Shown here in pieces: positions 11,731-21,723 of a DNA stretch of 64,000 bases. The notes beneath the pieces are model-generated. The model did no database searches. It saw only the letters and a list, made by a program, of their open reading frames with translations, and was not told the origin of the DNA. Both the position numbers and the translations under genes were made by a program. The stretch is from contig OW051469.1 of assembly GCA_932521025.1 (NCBI GenBank), forward strand, positions 8,506,398-8,570,397, read 5' to 3'. Source of the stretch: Oscheius onirici (Eukaryota; Nematoda; Chromadorea; Rhabditida; Rhabditidae). Each line of letters opens with the position of its first letter. Position 1 is the stretch's first letter.

Positions 11731-14700
11731 ATGTCTCTCTCCGACAAGGAATCCGAAGACTCTGGTGTCGCCACTGCCGACGTCCGTTCTGGTGGAAATC
11801 GACGCTCTTCTCCGTCTTCTAGTGCCTCTCCGTCCAGGATCACCGGCTCCCCGAAGGATCTTTCCCCGAAAGTTCTCCAGGTTCGTTTCTACTTCTGTTT
11901 CTTTGGTAGAATTTCCTCTGACCCCTTTGGCAGTCCCTTCTTTCCTTATCTCCTAGCCCTTCAATAGATTCTACTGTCGTATAGTGTAGATCTATTCAAC
12001 AGTACCCTTTTCCTCGGTTACATTGTGCAGTCTTCCATCCCTTGCAGTCTGATTTCTATATCGATCTCTTCTGTTCTGTCCCACATACTCCCTTTTGCTA
12101 CCAAGACCCTCTTCCTGTCTCGGTAGCTAAAGCTTCGGCCTCCCAATCTTTTACCATCTGTAGTTTCTACTAGAGTCTTGACCCATTATTCGAGTCCAGT
12201 GAATTGTGGTTTGTAGTTTAGTAGTAGTCTCTGGTTTTTTTTTTTTTCTATTTTACTGACCCTTTCAGCGCTCCTCTTTACTTTCTCATGTATTTTTTGC
12301 TATTAGTGCTCTGGTATGACAGAATAACAGCAAGAACCAGCCAAAAGACTTGACTCTCAGTATATACAGTCAAATAAGTTCCTTATACCTTTCATAGTCC
12401 TGCTGTTTACTTCATCCCAGTTTGTCTTTTTACTCTTTTCATGACACCTACTGAACTTGACTCTTAGTATCTCTCAGTCCGACTTTTTCTTGACAGTCCT
12501 TTCCTATTGAGTCATGCTGTTCCTTCTCTACGCGGACACGGATTTCATGGGTTTCCCATCTTCTGTAATGTCCATCTAATCATATTTTTTTCCAGGAGCT
12601 AGCGTGTATGAATGTAAGAGAGGTCGCTGCTCGTCCCAGTTTTGGAGAGATCGGTCGTAAGATCCCCGTCCGCACAAACTTCTTCGAGATCAAGCTGGGC
12701 TCCGAGAACATGATGATTAGCCAATACCACGTGGAGATCCAACATCCCGGAAGTAGGAAGCTCGAGAGGGAGGAAATCCGTGCCATCTTCTGGAAGGCCA
12801 TCGCTGAGAGTGCCGTTTTCACCAACAAGTACGCCCTGGCCTTTGATGGAGCTCACCAGCTCTATACGACGACTCGCATCGAGTTCCCGGAAGGACGAGC
12901 CTCTCTTCGTCTCGAAGTCGATGTGCCACTTGCCAAGGATGCTCGTGAGAAGACCAAGTGTGCTGTCTCGCTCCAATTTGTCGGTCCCGTTCTGGTCGAC
13001 ATGTGCCGCACGAAGACGAAGAATCTGGACGAGCGTGTCTTGACTCCCATCCAAATCTTGGACATTGTCTGCCGTCAGAGCCTCACCTGCCCGCTCATCC
13101 CCAACTCGGCCAACTTTTTCTCCTGGAAGTCGTCCTGCTACCGTATTCCAATTGACGGCGCCATGGCTTTGGATCTCGAAGGTGGAAAGGAAATGTGGAC
13201 TGGTTTCTTCTCGTCCGCTCACGTCGCTAGTGGATGGAAGCCTCTTCTCAACATTGACGGTTAGTTTTTGTGTTTCTTTTTGTTAGGCACAGAATAGAGA
13301 GATTGACAGTTCATACATACCGAGACAACAGTAGACCTAGAGCCATTGATTGGAGAGCGAGATACTGGCAATGAGACTAGGAACAATTGGAGAGCGAATG
13401 AGATTTACTGATAGAACAATAGCAGTACGTTTACTGTAAATCAGAGATAGTTGAGAATTTGCTCGGAATATAGTTGGACAGAGACAGTACGAATCAGAAT
13501 TAATAGCAACACTCTAAACCCCTCTTTTCCAGTGGTCCATACCGCGTTCTACAAGACTAGAATTTCGATGGTTCAGTTTATGTGCGACATTCTTAACGAG
13601 AAGGCCGGTGCCTATCGTCCTGCCCCTCGTCAATTCAACTCTGGTCGTGGCGGTCGTGGAGGTGGTCGAGGCGGTTACAACCAGTACAGACAGCAGCGTG
13701 GTGGACCTCCGATGCCCTACCATCATCAGCAGCAAGAAGACCCGATCCTGGCCCCGGAGACTCTCTACCGCGACTTTTCGCTCTCTCCGCACGAGATGAG
13801 GATTCTGGCCGATGCTGTCAAGGGACTGAAGATTCGCTCGACTCATCGTGGAGCTGTTCGTGTTTACCGCGTCAACAGCCTCAAGATGGTTCCGGCTGAC
13901 GAGCTGACCTTCAAGTCGACTCTTCCCGAAGGCCAGGAGGTGGTTCATTCGGTGGCCGATTATTTCTCGGAGAAGTATGGAGAACTCATGTTCCCGAAGC
14001 TGCCCTGTCTTCACGTCGGCCCGGCCAGCAAGAACATCTTCTTCCCTCTGGAGATTTGCCAGCTCGACAGTCCTCAGAAGTACAACAGGAAGCTCAGCGA
14101 AAAGCAGACCAGCGCCATCATTCGGGTGAGTCTATATTCTCTCAAGCTCTCAGAAACAATAAAGTTTAGGCGGCTGCCGTGAACGCAAACCAGCGCGAGG
14201 AACGCATTGCCCAGCTCTGCTCCCAGGCCGGCTTCGACAAGGACCCCTTCCTCAAGGAATTTGGACTCCAGATCAACCCGACGATGTTCGAAACAACGGC
14301 TCGTGTGATCCCAGCTCCTGCCATCATGTTCGGCGAGAATGACCGTATGATCGACCCGATCGTGATGCCCAAAGACGGAACTTGGTCCATGGACAACCAG
14401 CAGCTCTACCTCCCGGCCAACTGCAACAGCTACAGCATGATCGCTCTGGTGAACCCGAGAGATCAGTCTCTGCTTCAGGGCTTCTGCCAGGCCCTCTACT
14501 CCAAGGCCAGTCAGATGGGCATGGGTTTCCCAAAGTGGCCGGATCTCGTCAAGTACGGAAGAACCAAAGATGACGTCGTGCTCCTCTTCAACGAGATTGC
14601 CACCGAGTACAAGCAGACGTCGACTACCTGCGATCTGGTCATCGTCGTCCTGCCGGCCAAGAACAGCGATCTCTATATGACGATCAAGGAGTGCAGTGAC

Positions 14701-16917
14701 ATGACACACGGAATCATGAGTGAGTCTCTTCTTTTTCCTTCATGTCAGTTTGATCTAGCTATGACACCGCGACTGTCTCCTGTCAGTTTATTTTTGATAC
14801 CCTCCCCAGTCCCAGTTCTTACTCAATTGGCGAATACCCTGTCTAATTCCTGTCTTTGTTCGGTACAGTTCTGAACATGAGAGCCGGTACCGTTGGTATT
14901 TGTGTCTCCTAGTTAAAGTTCGGTGGTTGTCCAGTTGGCCTAGTTTCTGCTCTTGCTGAGTTCATTTCCAGCACTCAGATACATCTTTGCAGTACGTCTC
15001 CTGTCCTACTGTCCTTGCTTAGTTTGCCTCAGTTCGTTCAAAGGTCCAAAAATGATCTGACCCTTAAATCAATCCTATCTTTCAGGTCAGTGTGTGCTGA
15101 TGAAGAACGTCTCTCGACCCAGTCCGGCCACCTGCTCCAACATCATTCTCAAGTTGAACATGAAGCTTGGCGGAATCAACAGTCGCATTGTTGCCGACGA
15201 AGTCACCAACAAGTACATCATCGACCAGCCCACCCTGATTGTCGGAATCGATGTGACCCACCCAACGCAGCTCGAGGAACGGATCAATATTCCCAGCGTG
15301 GCTGCCATCGTCGCCAACATTGACCTTCTGCCGCAGATGTACGGAGCCAATGTCAAGGTCCAGAGAAAGTGTCGCGAGTCTGTCGTCTACCTTCTGGATG
15401 CCATTCGTGAGCGTCTCGTCTCCTTCTACCGTCACACTGGTCAGAAGCCGACCAGGATCATCGTCTACCGTGACGGCGTCAGTGAGGGACAGTTTGCCGA
15501 GGTTCTTCGCGAGGAGATCCATGGCATCCGCTCTGCTTGTCTCATTCTGTCGCCCGACTACAGGTTGGTGGTGTGTACTGTAATTAGTATAATTCTAGGC
15601 CTCCGATCACCTACGTTGTCGTCCAGAAGCGCCATCATGCCAGGATGTTCTGCAAGTACCAGTCGGACACTGTCGGCAAGGCCAAGAACATTCCCGCCGG
15701 AACCACCATCGACACGGGAATCACCTCTCCGGAAGGATTCGACTTCTACCTCTGCAGCCACTTTGGAGTCCAGGGAACCAGTCGCCCGGCAAGATACCAT
15801 GTTTTGTGGGACGAAAATTTTTTCAGGTACGTCTACTTTTTCTATTTCTACCTTCTTTCTCAATATTTTATATCTCGAATAACTAGAAAAACAATGTTTG
15901 AAACGAAAGTTTTGAACACCCACACACTTCTCCTCGTCTACGAATTGAAAAATTCTTGTTCAGTTCAGAGTTCAGATTTTCGATGGAAAATGATCCAATA
16001 ATTGTCTTGAGAGTAGTGTAAAGAATAGACAGCAGAGTCCGAGCCCAATGCCTCGGATATCATATATTCCACCGCATGCAACGACGTTCTCCGAGAGAAC
16101 GTCGTTGCATACCGAGATTTGTGATTCAGGTTTTTTTAGGTAAGTGATTTCCTTATTGCACCGCTAGAGGTTTTCGAGCGCTTACTATCGATGCCGCAAT
16201 AACAATTGGCGCGGTCTTAGGTCCTGAGGTTCGAATCACTGAGTGAAATTTTTTGTTTTGCTGTAGCTCTTCGGTGGATATAGAGCATTGCTTTTAGGTT
16301 TATAGCTTCTATTATAACTTTCGCCCCTTATGGACCTACATATCGATGTTCCCTTTAGCATGCGACTATCAGTAGTTTTTGAAGTTTTTCTTCCAGTAGA
16401 GCGTGTCTGTAGAGCGAATACCGAATAAACAAACAGAGCGTGTCTGTGAGCGTCTTTTCGAGACGGCAATGTGACAGGCAAGTGTGTATTTAGTGACAGA
16501 TTGAGACTTTCTAACGATGGGAAAAAGTACCCAGCATTATTTGTACCCAATTTCAGTGCCGACGAGCTGCAGGCCATCACCTACGGAATGTGCCACACCT
16601 ACGGTCGCTGTGCTCGTTCCGTCTCCATCCCTGCTCCCGTCTACTACGCTGATCTGGTTGCCACTCGTGCCCGCTGCCACATCAAGCGTCGCCTGGGAAT
16701 GAACGACAACGATGGCGTCTCGGACACGTCGATCGTCTCCAGTCTCTCCTCGTTGATGTCCGTTGGAAAGCCGGCTCGCGGCAGTGGCCCGAATGGTGTA
16801 AAGAGACGCGATGTGACTGCTCCCGAATGCGGCGACTCTCTCTCCCAGGCCGATTCTATCCTCCAGGACTGCGTCTCCGTTGCTGAGAGCTTCAAGTCGA
16901 AGATGTACTTCATCTGA
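11731..16917 (+). CDS. AGO-clade Argonaute, slicer-competent, with RGG insert in PAZ
   Basis: Small-RNA-guided silencing protein. Seven exons (11731-11880, 12596-13259, 13533-14125, 14170-14719, 15086-15563, 15599-15826, 16557-16917) splice in phase to 1007 residues. In order: a Ser-rich N-tail (1-50), N domain, PAZ (about 275-420), MID and PIWI. PIWI keeps the whole catalytic tetrad: Asp in GIDVTHP, Glu in CRESVVYLL, Asp in [10 protein letters not shown] and His in ARYHVLWDE. The MID contact QCVLMKN matches AGO2 QCVQMKN. Unusual points are an insert of about 50 residues ([20 protein letters not shown], then a His/Gln stretch) between the first two PAZ helices, and a longer Ser-rich loop before the MYFI end. 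AATAAA lies at about 16959. It is closest to the AGO/ALG group, not PIWI or WAGO; the exact orthologue is unresolved. Confidence 0.95.
16072..16110 (+). repeat. perfect 16-bp hairpin in Argonaute intron 6
   Basis: ATGCAACGACGTTCTC (16076-16091), loop CGA, then the exact reverse complement (16095-16110). It lies in the longest downstream intron (15827-16556). A B-box-like GAGGTTCGAATCAC follows at about 16225, so the intron also seems to hold a tRNA-derived remnant. The hairpin could be a small palindromic element or a structured RNA; it is too short for a typical pre-miRNA. Confidence 0.5.
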
Positions 16918-17352
16918 AGTCGTTATAAGCTCATCCGATGATGTACGCTTCCATTTATTTAATAAATGAGGAAAATAACAAGACTCTGTTCTTCTTTTGT
17001 TTGTACTCTGGAATAGGAAAGTTCTCTGAACTAACAATAACTTGATATTCTCTTCTTGAACATCTTTTGACAATTTCTTCATAAGAGCACGAAGAGCACA
17101 CAACGCACTGAGAACACGACGTGAGGTAAGGGGAACTTGTCGTCTATATCAATTAGTATCTTATCACACAGCAACCCGCGACTGATCCAATTGGTATAGG
17201 TGTATAGTATACACTTTTTTCTTCTTCCTTTGTTTCCTATCGGCCCGCAAACTCTCGGAAGCTTTCTAATGAGCTACCCGATACTGATCAAGTTTCTGTC
17301 TCTCAAGATCTAAAAAACATCGTTGTGTATTTACTACTGAGATCAACGGTTA
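16918..17352. other. convergent intergenic region between Argonaute and insulin-like gene
   Basis: Holds the Argonaute 3' end with AATAAA at about 16959 and the short 3' region of the minus-strand insulin-like gene. No other gene or repeat is seen. Confidence 0.5.
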
Positions 17353-18406
17353 TTAATGCCTGTGGTGGTGAGTATGTTTTCTTTTCCGGCAGACGCAGCA
17401 AATCTTTTTCAAGTCTTCATGTGTGCACATTCTGCTACAGCAGAAATCTTCGACCTTTGAAAAGGAGTCCTCCATCTCCAAGGACAGTTCTTTAGCCAAT
17501 TCCACTGCCGCCTTCTCCACACATTTCGTGTTTCTGAAAAACAGTTTTTGCAGAGAGGTTTTGGTGTGTTTTGAAAACAGACTGGAAGTTTCGAAAGGTA
17601 TTTACATGTATGACAAGTATTTTTGGTCAAATATGACGCAAAGTTTCGAAATGTGATCAAATTTTCATGCTTTCAAAACAGAACAGAACAATTTTCGATT
17701 ACTGATCAGTTCAAAAAGAGAATTGGACTGTCCTTGACGCCGGGCAGATCAAGCACTTTTGAAAAACATCAAAAGTTGCGACGGGGAAAATTGATGGCCG
17801 TCCAAGAATGCAGTCAAACTTCTTTTTCTCAGACTGTGAGCAAACGAGGGGCCAAAAGGTTCGAATACTGTCTGGAGAAATAGTCTGTGGTTCAGACCAC
17901 TGTCACTGTCACTCTGTCACTATCACTGTCACTGTCACTCTGTCACTGTCACTGTCACTGTCACTGTCACTGTCACTCTGTCACTGTCACTCTGTCACTA
18001 TCACTCTGTCACTGTCACTCTGTCACTGTCACTGTCACTCTGTCACTGTCACTGTCACTGTCACTGTCATTGTCACGGTCACGGTCACTGTCACTGTCAC
18101 ACTGTCACTGTCACTCTGTCACTCTGTCACTCTGTCACTGTCACTGTCACTCTGTCACTGTCACTCTGTCACTGTCACTGTCACTGTCACTGTCACTCTG
18201 TCACTGTCACTCTGTCACTGTCACTCTGTCACTGTCACTGTCACGGTCACTCTGTCACTGTCCGTATGAAAAACTTACGGGCAAAACTTGGTAGCTACTT
18301 TAGCCAGATGCTGACGACAGCTCTCAGTAGCGGTCCGATTTGTAGCATCGGCATTGAAAAAGAGTAGGAGCAGGAATAGTAGAGCGCCTAACCGCAGTCG
18401 CAACAT
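17353..18406 (-). CDS. insulin-like peptide precursor
   Basis: Secreted hormone of the insulin superfamily. Three exons, 18406-18279, 17833-17768 and 17533-17353, give 124 residues. The start MLRLRLGALLFLLLLFFNAD is a signal peptide. B-chain-like: ESCRQHLAKVATKFCP, with exactly 11 residues between the two Cys as in insulin and the HL pair conserved. Next comes a RKR convertase site at the start of the second exon. A-chain-like: DFCCSRMCTHEDLKKIC, which fits the insulin pattern CC-x3-C-x8-C with Leu in place. Additional Cys residues flank the A chain (KCVEK, CVC), and the tail after RKRK is His-rich (HTHHHRH). The middle exon is the least certain: phase fits, but its donor (GTTTTT) is weak. 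Intron 1 holds a large microsatellite. Confidence 0.72.
17899..18262. repeat. (CACTGT)n-type satellite of about 360 bp
   Basis: Imperfect tandem array of CACTGT and CACTCTGT units with occasional CACGGT variants, lying wholly inside intron 1 of the insulin-like gene. It makes artificial long open frames of Ser, Leu, Cys, His, Thr and Val on the plus strand, which are not genes. Confidence 0.95.
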
Positions 18407-18733
18407 GGTCACTGTTTGTTGACCAGAACGGGTCCTGACTCAATTGCCGAAAATCTCAGAGAGAGAGAGAGAGAGAGTTGTGTCGCCTCCCCCAGGAGGA
18501 GCAACCCCCTCGTTGGCCAAAGAAAATGCACTAAGGTTTTTGTGAACTACGGGGTCAGGTCCCTGTTTGGGCAAGAAATAAGTCATATCAACAAGGAAGA
18601 AAGTCTCAAAACTTTTTCATTGTTTGATCAGGGCGTTTCACTGCGGTTCAAACAAACAGCGCTGATCGGAGAAAAAGCTTCGATTGAAGAACAGGACGCT
18701 AATTTGTGAATGGGAACTTTCTTTATTCCTTTC

Positions 18734-21723
18734 TCAAACTTTCGTCATTTCGTCCCGAGGAAAGATTTTGGCAGAGGGACGGATTCGTCCATAGGAGGGA
18801 TGTTCTGGCTGCATCCTGAAGGCTTCCCTCCAGCTCTGAAGCAGTCCTTTAAAATATGGGGAACCCTTTTCTTACCTTCGATGTCCTGCCAAATAAACAA
18901 ATGTTTAAAACGAAGAAAATTGGGATTAAAAGCGACGGTGAGAGCTCTATCCACAGCTGTATGAACCGAATCAAAAGATTTGGTTCTGGCTTGGATATGG
19001 ACATTTTGAAGGACATTATGATAAGAATCTGAATAGGAAGATTCTCTAGAATGGTTATTTTCTTACCAGTAAGGTAGCAGGACTGACAATGAGCCACATG
19101 AAGGAGAAAATGTACCCGGTATGACTAAACAACATGGCAAGTTTACTTGTACCCTTTCCAAGAGCAGAGCGGAGATCGTGCATAAAGTTGTGAATACCTG
19201 AAAACGAAAGTTTTTTTTGGGAAAAAACAGGTAAGCACTCCATAAATCTATTCATTGTCAAAAGTTGGACCTGTCTGTGTCGAACAGAGGCGCGGACTGG
19301 CAGCCGCCAGTTAGACCTAGGCCGATGTTCTCAAAAACTGGGTACGAAGAAAAAGAGCAAACATTTGGAGGATACGGGGTTCGAACCCGTGACATCCTGA
19401 TTGCGGATCAGGCACTCTACCTCTGAGCTAAACCCCCGTGATTTTTCAGCGCTTTTTCGATAGAATTTGAAGTTTGTAGCGATTTCGGATGTTTCACTTG
19501 TGAAACCCCCATATCGTAAGCAGAACAGCTTACCATAAAGGTGTATGACCACCAGAATTTCGAGGAAAATGACGAGAAAGACTGACGTGTTACCCGTGTT
19601 GTCGGCCAAAAGACTCTGGTAGAGGATACCATTCTGAAAAACGTTTCTTTGTCTCTCTGCCTCTCACCTGCCAACAAGTAGCAAATCCGACTAAAAATGA
19701 CATCAGACAGACAATAATCACCACTAGCCAAGTCTTTTTGGCAAGCGAAGGAAACTGATCGGTGATTGAGGTGACGACGTTTTGTGTCAATCCAAACTGG
19801 CTACTGATTCCGAGCAGGAAGAACATGAAAAAGAGAGCCGCAGCCCAGAATCGGCCACCGATCATGGAATTTAGGGCAAAAGGATAGATGGCAAAAGCCA
19901 GACCAGTCTGACCTGAATGATCTGGTTGAGTCTGGTGGTTGGTAGACTTACCATTCTTGGAAATGTCTTCTATGCTTATTCCGGTCTGGTCGGAAATGTA
20001 GCCGAGAGTTCCGTAGACGACACATCCACCGAAAATACTCATGAAGCCATCGGCGAAGACGACGATTGCTGCGTCCTGGAGATTAGGGTAGAGAGACTGA
20101 CTGACTGACTGACTGACTGACTGACTGATACCACTCACCCTAAAGCAGTTGTGATTGCTTGGATTAAATGAAGACAGAGCTAGAATCCCACCATAACCCA
20201 GTGACAATGACAAGCACAGTTGATTCGCAGCTGCTTGCCAGGTCTTTAAATTTAAGTTCCTATAAAATTTCTAAACACTAACCGCAAAATCTCCCAGCTT
20301 GTCAAATTGCGGCGTGAGGAAGACCTTCATTCCTTGAAATCCTCCTGGCTGAAGACATGCATTGACAAAGAGACAGCCAATGATAATGTAAGGAACGGTT
20401 GCTGTCACGTAGGATATTTTTCCGATCCAATGAATTCCTCTGATCAGGCAGACACAGGTTAGAAGCCACATTCCAGCCAGGGCTGCAAGAAGTTCCAGGT
20501 TCAGGTTACCGAAATATGTGTAAGATTGGTACTGTTGGTCCTGCTGGTAGATTTTGTACCTGAATTGGGATTTAGTGAAGTTATCTGTCTCCATACCGGA
20601 AGTACTCGTCTGAAGGCAGTACATGTTCATCGCTGTTGAATGAATTCGTCAGATTTGAACACACTAGAGGACGCTAATCTTTTGTTGGAGGGACTTACAC
20701 GGACTATTCCAATGATTCTCACAGGTGACCCACTGGGTATGGTTTCCCACTATTGCATCCTTCAAGTAGAGTATGCAAATGGCAACGATCATGTTGTAGA
20801 AAATTCCAACCATGGCCGACATTACTGTACTTGTCCAGCCGATTCCTGAACGCATCTATTTTAAATTGCTCCCAAGTCTGTGTGTGTGCGTTTGTGTGTT
20901 TGTGTCTGAGGCTCTAATTGAGGATAAGGAGCTTTGTGCGCAAATTAGATTTTAACAAGTCGCGACAGGAAAAGCAAGTGCGTGAAGGGCCTTTGATAGT
21001 TTCTTGGGTGGAACAGTGACTGGAACAGAGTGACAAGGGAAGAAGGGAAGGGACAGTAGGACTGAGACTCACTGAAGCTAAGAACGGGCCGGGCGACCCG
21101 TTCAGGTCCTACATTTTGAAACTAGGCTTGAGAGGGAGTAGGTTCTTTTACGATTTTGGTAGATTTATTGGAGGGTCAGGGAGAGTGACTGGAGGAGAGT
21201 AACCAAGGAGGAATGGAAGGGAAACCACGACTCCGTGACAGAGCGAAGTCATGAACTTCTAGTTTAGCCCTGAAAGGGCGTTGCTAACCTTGTTTCAATA
21301 AAATTTGCCCCCTGCAAGATTTTTATTAGATTTCCTGAATATTCCAAAAATACAAAAAGGTTTTCGCTATTTCGGAATCGAAACTCGGTCTTGTGGACCG
21401 CAGTCTGTGCTCTTACCGACTGCGCCACGCTGCAAGGATCGCGCCGATTTTCCAAACCGTCTCTTACCTTGAAAGACTGGCTTGTATCTCCTGAAGGCAT
21501 TCGTAGCTCCAGTTTTCATAAACTGTCCCACGAAAAGCTCCAAATATAGACACGGCAGTCCAATGCAGGCTGAGCAGATGAGATACGGGAGTAGGAAGGC
21601 TCCACCGCCATTTTTATAAGCAACTCCCGGAAATTTCCAAAGATTTCCTAGCCCGACTGAATATCCAATACAAGTCAGTAGGAACTGTAGTCTGCTGCCC
21701 CAAACCTGACGTTCAGCGGTCAT
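18734..21723 (-). CDS. SLC6 family sodium-coupled amino acid/neurotransmitter transporter
   Basis: Plasma-membrane Na+/Cl- symporter. About ten minus-strand exons start at ATG 21723, just after TTTTTTAG. TM1 carries the sodium/substrate signature GYSVGLGNLWKFP, followed by GGGAFLLPYLI. Exon 2 has TM3-like GIGWTSTVMSAMVGIFYN. A 36-nt exon (20632-20597) reads EHVLPSDEYFR, the end of the large extracellular loop. Then come TM4-TM5, then TWQAAANQLCLSLSLGYGG (TM6), TM7-TM9 with FADGFMSIFGG, and the late segments (SPATLLILIIMSF, IELSPSLLIPIFFV). The C-terminus, after a 40-nt intron, is SWREAFRMQPEHPSYGRIRP and the stop is at 18734. Introns hold a tRNA-like gene, a (TGAC)n run near 20096-20130 and a dispersed repeat. 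The substrate cannot be read from the sequence. Confidence 0.88.
19366..19437 (-). tRNA. tRNA-Ala(CGC)-like gene, possibly decayed
   Basis: A complete cloverleaf can be drawn on the minus strand, inside an SLC6 intron. The acceptor is GGGGGTT paired with ATCCTCC and includes the G3-U70 wobble pair that marks tRNA-Ala. The D arm is GCTC-AGAGGTA-GAGT. The anticodon arm is CCTGA-TCCGCAA-TCAGG with anticodon CGC, and the T arm is ACGGG-TTCGAAC-CCCGT. Two features are off: position 33 is C instead of the near-universal U, and the acceptor has one T-T mismatch. It may be a functional gene, a pseudogene or a SINE founder. Confidence 0.6.
20858..21350. repeat. dispersed repeat, copy 1 (in SLC6 intron 1)
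   Basis: Shares long near-identical blocks with 47158-47510: TTTAAATTGCTCCCA, GAGGATAAGGAG, and a block covering TTTTAACAAGTCGCGACAGG plus AAAAGCAAGTGCG. Both copies also end in GGAGGGTCAGGGAGAGTGAC. Parts also match 10225-10730. Non-coding; terminal structure unclear. Confidence 0.7.
21371..21437 (-). repeat. tRNA-derived sequence in SLC6 intron 1
   Basis: The minus strand carries a perfect A-box (TGGCGCAGTCGG) and a B-box-like GTTTCGATTCC at the right spacing. The anticodon stem does not pair, so this is a tRNA pseudogene or SINE head, not a tRNA gene. It borders the dispersed repeat at 20858-21350. Confidence 0.55.

Noticed and set aside
12599-13222. Minus-strand 207-residue open frame opposite Argonaute exon 2
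   Set aside because: It is a shadow of the Argonaute coding exon, with no splice signals or domain. Other antisense frames at 13514-14014, 14074-14709 and 16537-17103 are rejected for the same reason.
17808-18294. Two long plus-strand open frames of repeated CHCHSVT/TVTLSLS residues
   Set aside because: They are produced by the CACTGT satellite in an intron of the minus-strand insulin-like gene.
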